Origin: Gammaproteobacteria bacterium
GTDB lineage: Bacteria > Pseudomonadota > Gammaproteobacteria > Pseudomonadales > Pseudohongiellaceae
Reading direction: 5' to 3'
DNA length: 64,000 nt
Assembly: GCA_041395725.1 (NCBI GenBank)
Contig: JAWKZW010000001.1
Location: 2,666,001 to 2,730,000 of the forward strand
Positions 43,587-52,258 of the stretch are shown here, one piece after another. A program made the position numbers and the translations under genes. A model generated the notes under the pieces. The model made no database searches and was not told the DNA's origin. It was given only the letters and a program-made list of their open reading frames with translations. Position 1 is the stretch's first letter; each line of letters begins with the position of its first letter.

Positions 43587-44117
43587 ATGAAAGTTCTGGC
43601 CTTCGCCGCAAGCAATAGCCGCAAGTCGATCAACAAGGACCTGATTCGCTATGCCTCTACACGACTACCCGAAAGCGATGTCGAAATCATCGATATCAAC
43701 GACTATGAAATGCCCATTTACAACAGCGACCTCGAAGACGCCCATGGCATTCCCGAAGCCGCGTCCCGCTTTCTCGATAAGATCTCAGAAGCAGATGCGC
43801 TGCTGATCTCCTATGCGGAACACAACGGCAGCTATACCGTGGCCTACAAGAACCTGTTTGACTGGGCGTCACGCAAAAAGCGCGAGGTGTATCAGGACAA
43901 GCCAATCATCATGCTGTCGACATCTCCAGGTGCCGGCGGCGCGAAAAGCGTGTTGTCCGCTGCGGCTGAATCCGCCCATTTTTTTGCGGGCGAGGTGATG
44001 GCCGCTTTGTCTGTTCCCGAGTTTTACAAGAACTTTGACCGGGACAAAGGCGTGATCACCAACCCGGACCTGGTCGCGCAGTTGGATGAAACCCTGTCAC
44101 CGCTACAACAGGCTTGA
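43587..44117 (+). CDS. NADPH-dependent FMN reductase-type protein (176 aa)
   Basis: The flavodoxin-like fold starts VLAFAASNSRKSINKDLIRY, the FMN phosphate-binding loop, with YAEHNGSYTVAYKNLFDWAS and LSTSPGAGGAKSVL as further family motifs. I took ATG 43587 with GGAGAG nearby. It would reduce flavin or quinones. It lies 40 bases after the pirin gene and is probably co-transcribed. Confidence 0.85.
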   Translation: MKVLAFAASNSRKSINKDLIRYASTRLPESDVEIIDINDYEMPIYNSDLEDAHGIPEAASRFLDKISEADALLISYAEHNGSYTVAYKNLFDWASRKKREVYQDKPIIMLSTSPGAGGAKSVLSAAAESAHFFAGEVMAALSVPEFYKNFDRDKGVITNPDLVAQLDETLSPLQQA

Positions 44118-44146
44118 ATGATTTCCATGGCACGGAGGGCCAGACA

Positions 44147-44824
44147 ATGAAGGTTTGTATCGTCGGCGCCTCGGGCAAACTTGGGCAATACATGGTGAAG
44201 CATTGCCTTGATCGCGGTTATTCCGTGGTAGGCGTCTGCCGGCCCGACAGTACAGCAAAGCTGGCACACTTTGGTGATAGTGTTGAAGTCGTGCCTGGCC
44301 GAACCAATGATCGGAATGTGATCCGCAAGGCTGTTGCAGGCTGCGACGGCGTGCTCACTGTTCTGGTGCCCTGGGGCGTGGACGGTTACTCGTCGGGAAC
44401 CGCCCAGGCCGTCCTCGACTATTCAGAGGAAAGGGCTCGCCTCGTGTTCTCCTGCGGCTGGCACATCACAAAAGATGGCAGAGACGAGTACTCATCGGCA
44501 TTTCTCGTGATGCTAAAGGTCGGCGGCTGCATTGCTCGAATGCTCCGATTCGTAGATATCAACGACCAGGTCGAGGCGTGTCGCAGAGTATTCCAGAGCA
44601 AAAGGCGCTGGACTGTAGTTCGCGGCAGTGATCTTGAAGAAGGTATAAGTGAAGGCCTCCCCATCTGGCGCGAGCATGTCGGCGATCCCGCACTCAAGAG
44701 CAATCGCACTCGGAGAACGGATTTCGGCCTGTTCATGGTGCATGCGCTCACAGACGATACATTAATCCGCAAGGCACCAGCGATCGTGAGCTGCAAATCC
44801 CGTTCCGCGCTGGCCGATGCGTAG
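44147..44824 (+). CDS. NmrA/SDR-type NAD(P)-binding protein (225 aa)
   Basis: It opens with MKVCIVGASGKLGQYMVKH, the GxxGxxG dinucleotide-binding loop of atypical short-chain reductases. GCDGVLTVLVPWGVD and RRWTVVRGSDLEEGIS follow the NmrA-like pattern; there is no standard YxxxK. I took ATG 44147 with GGAGGG upstream. Its role may be in redox or quinone metabolism with the flavin reductase. Confidence 0.75.
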   Translation: MKVCIVGASGKLGQYMVKHCLDRGYSVVGVCRPDSTAKLAHFGDSVEVVPGRTNDRNVIRKAVAGCDGVLTVLVPWGVDGYSSGTAQAVLDYSEERARLVFSCGWHITKDGRDEYSSAFLVMLKVGGCIARMLRFVDINDQVEACRRVFQSKRRWTVVRGSDLEEGISEGLPIWREHVGDPALKSNRTRRTDFGLFMVHALTDDTLIRKAPAIVSCKSRSALADA

Positions 44825-44965
44825 CCGTGCTTTCGGATCGTCTTCCTCTGGAGGTTCCTGTTCGGGAAAGAAGTTTGGAAAATGCACAGTGCCAGCGCAC
44901 GAGAAAGTGAACCGAGTCAGTATCGATTGAATGCCGCCCCTGGCGGTGGAAGGATTACCTTGCAT

Positions 44966-45051
44966 ATGAAGCGATTGATGAACAATTCACAGGTATTGGC
45001 GTTCACCTGCTGTTTTAACGCATTGGTGTTGCTTACCGCTTCAGCATTCGG
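44966..45051 (+). pseudogene. Start of an unidentified gene cut by IS91
   Basis: MKRLMNNSQVLAFTCCFNAL then VLLTASAF looks like a signal peptide or membrane start; the frame enters the IS91 copy after about 29 codons. It may be the stump of an interrupted gene. Confidence 0.25.
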
Positions 45052-46511
45052 AGGCATAGGACATATTAACGGCCTATCGAGAGTAGACATCCTCGCTGAT
45101 TGTGCTGCCCGGACCTGCAGACCTGTCGAAGTTTCCATCTATTGACCCGAAAATCCTGTTCGCGGCGTTGGACATACCATTCCTATCTGGTCAATCCTGA
45201 ACGAGCGCGCGCAACCGCTCGTGCCATGCGGTTTCCCTGGCTTCCTTGCTAGTGGGGTGCTGTTGGTCTGGAATCCTTCCCAGCGAAAAGCGGCAATGTC
45301 CCAGGTGGCGCTCTGGTCGGTGGCACCAGCAATGGCCGAGTCGGTGTTTCCTGTTCTTTCTGGCGCAGGTGATCCAGGATCCGGTCGATGACGTCCTGGT
45401 CCTCGATACAGGCGATGACCCTGGCAGATCCGCCGCAGCGGCTGCAGACCTCGATGTCGATACTGAACACATGTTTTAGGCGCTGGGCCCAGGTCATGGC
45501 GGTATGGCGCTCGGCGGGTGTGCGGACTTCTGCGTTGGAGATAGACTTGATGCCTTTCCCAGGCCTGGCTGGCGTGACCAGCCCACGCCAGCGGTGGTTT
45601 GGAGCGAGAACGCCATGGTAGCGGGTGAGGTTGACCCTCGGCTTCGGCACCAGTGCCGCCAAACGGGCAACGAAATCCACCGGCTCGAAGGCCACCTGGG
45701 TCGTTCCATCCCGGTACGGAGTTTTCAGCGTGTAGACCACCTTTCCCGTGGAGCTCAGTGACAGGCGGGGAACAGCCACGGCCGGGCGGGATATATAGCG
45801 GCACAGCCTCTCACGTTTTTCTTTTTGATGCCCTTCGCAACTCACACCGGCATGCATGGAGAATCCGTTGGCCTTGGCGACCCGCTCCAAACCAGGATCA
45901 GGTCGCTCCAGCGGGCGGATAGTGCGGATCATGAACGCTTTCTGGCCTTGCTGTGAGCCAACGGCTATGCGGTAGGAGATGGAACTGCCCAGGATCTGTG
46001 GCATGGCATCGGTATCCTCGGCGGGGTCGAGGTCCAGCCAGGCACTCTCGGTGTCCTGTTCCAGCATGCCCTGGCGCTCGAGGCAGCGGCCTACGCGTTG
46101 GCTGATCAGTTGAACCAACTCCTCCAACTCGCCTTTGTCCGGTGCCTTGACGCGGCGAAATCGGGGTGGTCGATTGTCGCGATACACATAGACGCCATCC
46201 AGAAACAGGATGTGGAAATGTATGTTGAGGTTCAGGGCGGAACCGAAGCGCTGGATTAGCGTTACTGCCCCGGTGGCGCCATCCCTGAGCGATAATCCGG
46301 CCTTGTGGATCAAGTGGGTGGAGATCGCCCGGTAAACGATGCCCAGCACCTTGCCCATGGCCTGGGGGTAGGCCGCAAACAGGTAGCGCAGGGGAAAGGG
46401 GAAGCTGATGACCCACTGGCGAAGCGGGACATCGGGAAATACCTCATCGGCCAGCAGGGCGGCGGTCTCGGCCATGCGGCGGGCGCCACAACTGGGGCAG
46501 AACCCGCGTTT
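45052..46511 (-). mobile_element. IS91-family element, truncated, identical to part of the full copy
   Basis: Bases 45052-46511 are identical by eye to 55463-56922. The transposase frame 45249-46475 (to 46511) lacks the N-terminal zinc-finger part and joins a DUF3309 gene at 46511/46512. The HUH motif HFH in NLNIHFHILFLDGVY and the C-terminal domain are kept. The truncated protein is unlikely to work, but the 3' end (possible origin) is intact. Confidence 0.9.
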
Positions 46512-46633
46512 ACCACCACCAGGCCCAAACCTCCGCTAGGTGCGTAGCCCCAGGATCTGCTATGTGGCCAGGCAGGTAGAGCTCCAAGCAGCATCAGAAT
46601 CAAAATGACTAAAAGTATTGTTCCCAGGCTCAT
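46512..46633 (-). pseudogene. DUF3309-type small membrane protein, truncated by IS91
   Basis: MSLGTILLVILILMLLGALP followed by AWPHSRSWGYAPSGGLGLVV is the well-known DUF3309 start. The final dozen residues (usually a second hydrophobic stretch) are missing because the frame runs into IS91. A GAGG site precedes the start on the minus strand. Confidence 0.8.
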
Positions 46634-47086
46634 GGTTATATCCTCAAGTGATGGAAATTAGTTGGCCTGTGATAGTGAGACCCACTCAACAGGTTCCATG
46701 ATGAACGCAATGCCAGGGCGTTTCTGTGCGCTATCGCACCGATGGCCGGCAAACTGAGAGAAGTAATCGTTCGCATGGGTATCATCCAGCGGTTGCCCGC
46801 CACTTCTGATCCTTGAGCAGCGCAAGCGTGCCCAAAGGTCGCGCAGCGAGCCGGGCATGCCGATACTAACCTTTCCCAAGATGCATACTGCCTGTACAAC
46901 TGGTGAAAAGCAGCTATGCTTATCGTCTATGTGCTTAACAAGTGAACCGTAGGGGTTTGCGAGACAGGATTTTTTCTCGGGTAGCAGACTTTCCATGAGT
47001 TTCGCTTTTACAACTGGCGGGTCGCCGCTGGTCGGATTAATCGCTAGACGAATAATTGGCAGACAAAATTGCCTCCGGAGACACAC
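46634..47086. other. Region with no convincing gene between DUF3309 and a small peptide gene
   Basis: A 142-codon minus-strand frame (46658-47086) exists but has no family features and covers the ribosome site of the small + strand gene. I see no repeat. It probably holds divergent promoters. Confidence 0.4.
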
Positions 47087-47164
47087 ATGCCCAGAAACAT
47101 TTTCTACATCATAGGTGTGATCGTAGTTATAGTGGTTGTCTTGCGGCTGTTGGGACTATATTAG
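47087..47164 (+). CDS. Small single-span membrane peptide (25 aa)
   Basis: MPRNIFYIIGVIVVIVVVLR, then LLGLY and TAG, has an ideal GGAG six bases before ATG. The peptide is one hydrophobic span with positive residues at the ends. Similar tiny stress-linked membrane peptides occur near DUF3309 genes in proteobacteria, but I cannot name a family. Confidence 0.55.
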   Translation: MPRNIFYIIGVIVVIVVVLRLLGLY

Positions 47165-47937
47165 TCGCGGAATTAGCTGCTGGACTCCCGATATACTTCA
47201 AACCATAAGATAGTTTTTTGTACTAACTCCATACCTTTTCCGGTGCGGACTCTTGTAAGCTGAACATCTACCTGCAAACCTGTGCCACTGCGATAACCTC
47301 CCAGCTACTTGATGAAATATCCGGCCTTTGCTCTTCCCTTATCCCTTTCGCACCTGCCTGGGCCTGACCGAATCTACAATATCGAGTGTGCTGCAGCATA
47401 CAGCCGAAGACGTTCGATTGTGTGAGGCTGGGTACATAGTTTTGGCGCTGGCCCCCGCATTCAGAACTGGGAGCCGACCCTCAAAAAAGAAGCAACCAAG
47501 CTGGCAAGTTTTAGCTTCCTCCAGCAGCAGGAACGGTTCGATAACTTCGTCGCCCAGTGCAACAATGAACTTCCTCACGAGTCTCACCCTATTATCGCGG
47601 ACCGGACAGGGCTCGAAGCTGCGACTTCCGGCGTGGCACGCACTACAGGGTATACTGTCAAGTCCTTGACCTCTATCGCATTGTTGCAACTCCACGATGT
47701 AGCTGTATTTTCCAGGCCGTTACGTTGTTTCCCGCCGGTCATACCCGCTCTTTCCTGTCTCAGCGCGGCCACTTACAGTGCCCAATATCTATGCTAGCAT
47801 TGTGCAAAATCTCTAGTATTGGAACGCAGGATCGCCTTTCGAATGTTCGCCAATTACGACAAGTCAGCGACGATAAAGGTAATTTGCATTGGACGAGTTC
47901 AGCCGTAAGGATCGATACCGGTGCCGTGGTGCAAGAT
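47165..47937. other. Region with an IS481 remnant and no intact gene
   Basis: Apart from the transposase fragment at 47465-47586, no real gene is apparent. The promoter of the norE/F-type operon should lie near its end, but I see no clear FNR-, DNR- or NsrR-type box. Confidence 0.4.
47465..47586 (+). pseudogene. IS481-type transposase fragment
   Basis: A short frame reads TLKKEATKLASFSFLQQQER then FDNFVAQCNNELPHES, matching the end of the integrase core in IS481 transposases (RFDxFVxxYNxERPHEAL). Nothing else of the gene remains. Confidence 0.7.
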
Positions 47938-48360
47938 ATGGTAAATGAGCTTACACCGGCGGAAAGCCGTGACAAGAGCACGCCCGGTCGTGGCTATGTC
48001 GTTGTCATCTACGGGCTTTATATCGGCAGTATCATGGCGGTAGTGACCGCGCCGATAGGTATGCTCATCGCAGTTTTACGTATGGGTCGTGGCGCCGCCT
48101 GGCTGGATACCCATCTGGTTTTCCAGTTTCGCACTTTCTGGCTCGGCGTGCTGGCGGCAGTCGTTGCTTTGCTTGTGTGGCGCGTGGCCGGGATCGGGGG
48201 GCTAAAACCGGTATACGCCTGGATATTCGGCTACATTTTCTTCACCGTCGGTATCGGCTGGATGATGGCGCGCTGCGCCGTCGGCATTCACCGACTCACC
48301 GCCAACCGGGCTATCGATGCACCCAAAAGCTGGTTATTCGGTTTGGGCAAGCGCGTTTGA
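47938..48360 (+). CDS. DUF4870-like membrane protein at the head of the norE/F unit (140 aa)
   Basis: Three membrane spans: YVVVIYGLYIGSIMAVVTAP, WLGVLAAVVALLVWRVAG and YAWIFGYIFFTVGIGWMMA. The pattern WLDTHLVFQFRTFWLG fits the DUF4870 group. I took ATG 47938; the frame is open further upstream into non-coding-looking sequence. Its stop overlaps a TTG start of the norE-like gene. The role in NO respiration is unknown, but such genes recur in nor clusters. Confidence 0.6.
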   Translation: MVNELTPAESRDKSTPGRGYVVVIYGLYIGSIMAVVTAPIGMLIAVLRMGRGAAWLDTHLVFQFRTFWLGVLAAVVALLVWRVAGIGGLKPVYAWIFGYIFFTVGIGWMMARCAVGIHRLTANRAIDAPKSWLFGLGKRV

Positions 48361-48920
48361 ACAGTGAAGTGGCGGATGACTGGGGTCCTTTGTCAGGATT
48401 GCCAGGCAACCCGCTCATGTGGGTGCTGATTCTGAGCGAAATGCTGGTTTTCTCGGCATTTTTCATTTTGTTTGCGTGGCAGCGCGCCTCTCAATCCGCA
48501 CTATTTGACGCTTCGCAGCAATTATTGGACCCGGTGATCGGTGGCGTGAATACCATCGTGTTACTGACCAGCGGTTTGTTTGCCGCATTGGCACTGGGAT
48601 CGATTACAGCTGCAAATCGACGTCGTTGTCGACAGTTTCTGGGCCTGACCATGATTCTGGGTGTGATTTTCACCGCGTTGAAACTCATGGAGTATATCGA
48701 TAAGTTCAAGGCCGGATTGACGCCCGAAACCAATACGTTTTTCAGCTTTTATTTTCTGCTGACAGGCTTTCATTTAGCGCACGTTGTTTTTGGTCTGGGT
48801 TTGCTGGCCCTCGTGTGCTGGCGTACGTCGCGGGAGAATGTTGAAACAGTCACTGCCTTCTGGCATATGGTCGATCTGATCTGGGTGATGCTTTACCCAT
48901 TACTCTATCTGCTGAGGTAA
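48357..48920 (+). CDS. norE: NorE-like cytochrome c oxidase subunit III family protein (187 aa)
   Basis: Five membrane spans; WVLILSEMLVFSAFFILFAW, TFFSFYFLLTGFHLAHVVFG and TVTAFWHMVDLIWVMLYPLL are typical of subunit-III-type NorE proteins. The likely start is TTG 48357, overlapping the previous stop; GTG 48369 is possible. NorE helps activity or stability of nitric oxide reductase. It is followed two bases later by norF. Confidence 0.8.
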   Translation: MNSEVADDWGPLSGLPGNPLMWVLILSEMLVFSAFFILFAWQRASQSALFDASQQLLDPVIGGVNTIVLLTSGLFAALALGSITAANRRRCRQFLGLTMILGVIFTALKLMEYIDKFKAGLTPETNTFFSFYFLLTGFHLAHVVFGLGLLALVCWRTSRENVETVTAFWHMVDLIWVMLYPLLYLLR

Positions 48921-48922
48921 AT

Positions 48923-49219
48923 GTGAAAGTGGGCTTGCCCGAAAGCAGACGATTAGTAATGACCTGGCTTTTGCTGGTGACGCTGACGGTGTTGTCAATG
49001 TCCACGGCGCAGCTTGGCGACAGCTCGCAGTGGCAGAATTTGCCCCTGTGGGGGGCGATACTGATTTTAGCAAGCGCCGGTTTCAAGGTCCGGCAGATAT
49101 TGATGGTCTACCTCAATCTGCGCGTCTCCAGTGCCGGATGGAAAAGTGGCTTCATGATCCTGCTGATCGCCACCTTAGTATTGGTGTTTTTGGGGTATCT
49201 CGTCCCACATCTGGGTTAA
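48923..49219 (+). CDS. norF: NorF-like cytochrome c oxidase subunit IV family protein (98 aa)
   Basis: Three hydrophobic segments with GFKVRQILMVYLNLRV (residues 52-67), as in COX4/NorF proteins. GTG start at 48923. The stop overlaps that of the convergent small membrane protein gene. Its place after norE supports the NorF call. Confidence 0.75.
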   Translation: MKVGLPESRRLVMTWLLLVTLTVLSMSTAQLGDSSQWQNLPLWGAILILASAGFKVRQILMVYLNLRVSSAGWKSGFMILLIATLVLVFLGYLVPHLG

Positions 49220-49449
49220 AGGCTGTCTTCTGGATAGTCCGGGTCGGGAAGCGGGATATCGGTTTCGTCGCGGGACCAGCGTTCCAGTCGCCGACCCATC
49301 CGCAACAGCAACCAGACCAGCAGTGGTGCCACCAGCAACAATCCCACGCCCCAGTCAAATCGATTGATGGCCAGTGCGAAGGGCGTAACGGTCAGCACGC
49401 AGATCGCTATGCCGATAGCAATAGCGAATGACTGTCGCGCTTTGCTCAT
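49216..49449 (-). CDS. Small membrane protein at the end of the norCBQD operon (77 aa)
   Basis: Two hydrophobic segments (SFAIAIGIAICVLTVTPFAL and GVGLLLVAPLLVWLLL) and an acidic tail. The start overlaps the norD stop by four bases, so it is translated with norD. I know no name for it. It may help assemble NO reductase. Confidence 0.6.
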   Translation of the reverse strand: MSKARQSFAIAIGIAICVLTVTPFALAINRFDWGVGLLLVAPLLVWLLLRMGRRLERWSRDETDIPLPDPDYPEDSL

Positions 49450-51383
49450 CTGGCTATTATCTGCTGGTAGATGCGCGGCAACGCCAGTGAGAGATGCTCC
49501 GGCTTTTGCACCATTGCGTAGCCGCCGCGCCCAAACAGGTGCGTAATGTATTGCTGGGCATCCCGATCGATCGTGATACCAAACACCTTCAGTTCCTGCT
49601 GCCTGGCATCCATGATGGCTCGTCGTGTATCTTCTACGGCGTACCGTCCCTCGTAGTAATCGCTATCGCTGGGTTTGCCGTCACTCAATACCAGTAACAA
49701 ACGGTGTCGGTTGGGGCGTTTACCCAACTCCGCGGCGGTGTGGCGTATGGCCGCGCCCATCCTTGTGTAGTGCCCGGGTTCGAGGGCGTTGATACGGCGC
49801 TCAGTGGTCTCACTCATGGCTTCTTCAAACGACTTGATGGTGTTTACCCACACCCGGTGACGTCGGTGTGATGTAAAGCTCTGGATGGAGTAATCGTCAC
49901 CGCAGCGCGCCAGTCCGTGCGCCAGCACCAGAAGAGCCTCTTTCTCGATATCGATGATGCGCCGGTCCTCAACCCAGGCATCTGTCGATAGCGAAACATC
50001 GATCAAAATGGAAACTGCCAGGTCTCTGGCCTGCGCTCGCGCGCTCATATACAGCCCGGCGCTATTGTCGCCGACAGCGGCAAGGTCACAGTGCGCGCGC
50101 ACTACCGCATCCATGTCGAGCTCGTTGCCATCGGTCTGTCCACGCACCCATTCCCGGCGCGGCCGCAGTGCTTCAAACTGCCTTCTGACCCGGTCGATAC
50201 GGCGTCTTGTCTGATCGTCAATGGCTATGCCATTGCTTTCCTCCTCCTGTGTTTGACACAGCACGCGACAGTGGTGTTGCTGATACGCTTGTTTTCGGTA
50301 GTTCCACTCAGGGTAAGTCAGCGTGGCCTGCAACTGCTCGCCGTCCGCCGCAGCGGGCGACAGATCAAGGTCCATCTTAAGCTGTGAAGCCGCACGTTGC
50401 TGGTTCGGACTCAGTGTTAACTCGTCCATGTTCTCGGCATTGCTTTTGGCGTTTTCGTCCTCTTCTTCATCAATCAGTCGATTCACGTTTACCATTTCCG
50501 CGAACGACAGAATTTTCTCGAAGCGATTGAATACCAGGGGGTCGTCACGTTCACTCTGATCCTGACGCCTTCGTTCTGCCTTGCGCTTATCATCTGTTTG
50601 TCCGCCGGCTGCCGGGGGAGATTCCGTCGGCTCATCATCGTCACTGGCGGCGACATCGGCAGTGCCCAGGTGACCAAGACTTGCCCATAGAGGGACAGGC
50701 AGTGGCTGTCGGTACCCGGGTGGAGCCCTGAACTCGCGCAAGCTGAATGTGGGGTTCACGATTGCTTCACGATACCGCTTTGCTTCTGGCGATAGCGGGT
50801 CAGAGGCGCCCAGCAGGTGGCATATCACCGACTCGATAGCCGCCTCTACCGGCGGGAGTGAGCGGACCGGGCGCATCGCCAACAGCTTCTGTCGCAGCCG
50901 GGTATGGCGCTCGCGCAGTCCGGGAAATTCCCGCAGCGCAGTTTCGCTGGCCCTGATGGCCTGGCGCAGACCACTGATGTCCTGACGCAGGGGATCGATA
51001 TAAGCTCTCTCCGCTTGCATTACTCCCAGCAGGGCTGCCAGCCAGAAATATAAATCCCGATTGAGACCCGCCTCGTTGAACAAGGCAATCTTTGTTGGCA
51101 GCAGCAGGTTTTCTTCATCCAGCCGTGCCAGGTTCAACGATTCTTCATCGAATCCGAGGCGCTGGCGCAGACTGAGCCGGTGCGAGGAGGTGCGAGCAGC
51201 CATCGAGGCTACGGCGACCCCGGCGGCGCCCCCGCTGACTCGAAAAAACACCGCCAGCGGTGCGGCGATACTTTCCAGCGTGATCGCCGCTTCGGGGTAG
51301 TCGGGAAAGCTGGCACTGTACGAGGAGGCCCAGCGGTGCCAAACGCGACCAACTTTCTCTTCAAACTCCAGCCATTCAAACAC
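49446..51383 (-). CDS. norD: NorD, von Willebrand factor A domain protein (645 aa)
   Basis: A long acidic middle region is followed by a C-terminal VWA domain: ILIDVSLSTDAWVED (MIDAS DxSxS, about residue 467), then VLSDGKPSDSDYYEGRYAVE. NorD works with the MoxR-type ATPase NorQ to mature NorBC, probably by inserting non-heme iron. The length matches the family. It is 14 bases after norQ. Confidence 0.9.
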   Translation of the reverse strand: MFEWLEFEEKVGRVWHRWASSYSASFPDYPEAAITLESIAAPLAVFFRVSGGAAGVAVASMAARTSSHRLSLRQRLGFDEESLNLARLDEENLLLPTKIALFNEAGLNRDLYFWLAALLGVMQAERAYIDPLRQDISGLRQAIRASETALREFPGLRERHTRLRQKLLAMRPVRSLPPVEAAIESVICHLLGASDPLSPEAKRYREAIVNPTFSLREFRAPPGYRQPLPVPLWASLGHLGTADVAASDDDEPTESPPAAGGQTDDKRKAERRRQDQSERDDPLVFNRFEKILSFAEMVNVNRLIDEEEDENAKSNAENMDELTLSPNQQRAASQLKMDLDLSPAAADGEQLQATLTYPEWNYRKQAYQQHHCRVLCQTQEEESNGIAIDDQTRRRIDRVRRQFEALRPRREWVRGQTDGNELDMDAVVRAHCDLAAVGDNSAGLYMSARAQARDLAVSILIDVSLSTDAWVEDRRIIDIEKEALLVLAHGLARCGDDYSIQSFTSHRRHRVWVNTIKSFEEAMSETTERRINALEPGHYTRMGAAIRHTAAELGKRPNRHRLLLVLSDGKPSDSDYYEGRYAVEDTRRAIMDARQQELKVFGITIDRDAQQYITHLFGRGGYAMVQKPEHLSLALPRIYQQIIAR

Positions 51384-51397
51384 GAGGGTGCCTTGCC

Positions 51398-52216
51398 TCA
51401 GTCCTCGCCAAAGGTGGCGCGAACGGCTTCCATCAGTCCTTCCTGCACATCGATGTCATCGCTCAGGGGTTCCACCAGTGTGGCTTGTGCGGCTTGGGAC
51501 ACGGGCATGCCATTGGCGATAAGTGTCGCGCAATAGATCAGTAATCGAGTCGATACGCCTTCCTCGAGATCCTGTCCTTTCATGGTACGCAAACGCACAG
51601 CGAGATTAATCAGCGCGGCGCACTGCTGCGGTGGCAAGCCGCTTTCACGGGCGACAATGTCGCGCTCGAGCTGCGGCGGCGGGAAGTCAAAGCTCTTGGC
51701 TATGAAGCGTTGTCGCGTGCTGGGTTTCAGCGATTTGAGAATGTGCTGGTAGCCGGGGTTGTAGGACACAACCAGCATGAAGTTATCGGGTGCCTGCAAT
51801 AATTCACCGGTTCGCTCCAGCGGTAGTAAACGCCGATCATCTGTCAGTGGATGCAGTACCACCGTGACATCCTTGCGCGCCTCTACCACCTCATCCAGGT
51901 AGCAGATGCCGCCCTCGCGCACTGCCTGGGTCAGTGGGCCGTCTACCCACCGGGTTTCTCCGCCTTGCAGGAGATAGCGGCCAGTGAGGTCAGCCGCGGT
52001 AAGATCATCGTGGCAGGACACGGTAAAGAGCGGTCGTTGCAGTTTGGCTGCCATATGGGCGACAAAACGGGTCTTGCCGCAACCGGTAGGCCCTTTTAGC
52101 AGCATTGGCAGTTGCTGCCTGAACGCCTGTTCAAACAACTCACACTCGTTACCAACAGCCTGGTAAAACGGCATACCATGCTCGGTGGGCATGGTCGTGG
52201 CAGCCGTGCTCGTCAT
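51398..52216 (-). CDS. norQ: NorQ, MoxR-type AAA+ ATPase (272 aa)
   Basis: Walker A GPTGCGKTRFVAHMA (residues 41-55), Walker B CYLDEVVEA, and the NirQ/NorQ/CbbQ signature DLTGRYLLQGGETRWVDGPL. It is the partner chaperone of NorD for NO reductase activation. It lies 42 bases after norB. Confidence 0.92.
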   Translation of the reverse strand: MTSTAATTMPTEHGMPFYQAVGNECELFEQAFRQQLPMLLKGPTGCGKTRFVAHMAAKLQRPLFTVSCHDDLTAADLTGRYLLQGGETRWVDGPLTQAVREGGICYLDEVVEARKDVTVVLHPLTDDRRLLPLERTGELLQAPDNFMLVVSYNPGYQHILKSLKPSTRQRFIAKSFDFPPPQLERDIVARESGLPPQQCAALINLAVRLRTMKGQDLEEGVSTRLLIYCATLIANGMPVSQAAQATLVEPLSDDIDVQEGLMEAVRATFGED

Positions 52217-52258
52217 CGTGAACTCCTGTTACGCACAGTTTGGCCTGAGTCTAGCCAC

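Noticed and set aside
45139..45804. 221-codon frame repeated at 55550-56215
   Set aside because: Out-of-frame shadow of the IS91 transposase, duplicated because the element is.
46658..47086. 142-codon minus-strand frame
   Set aside because: No recognisable domain and it covers the ribosome site of a better small gene.
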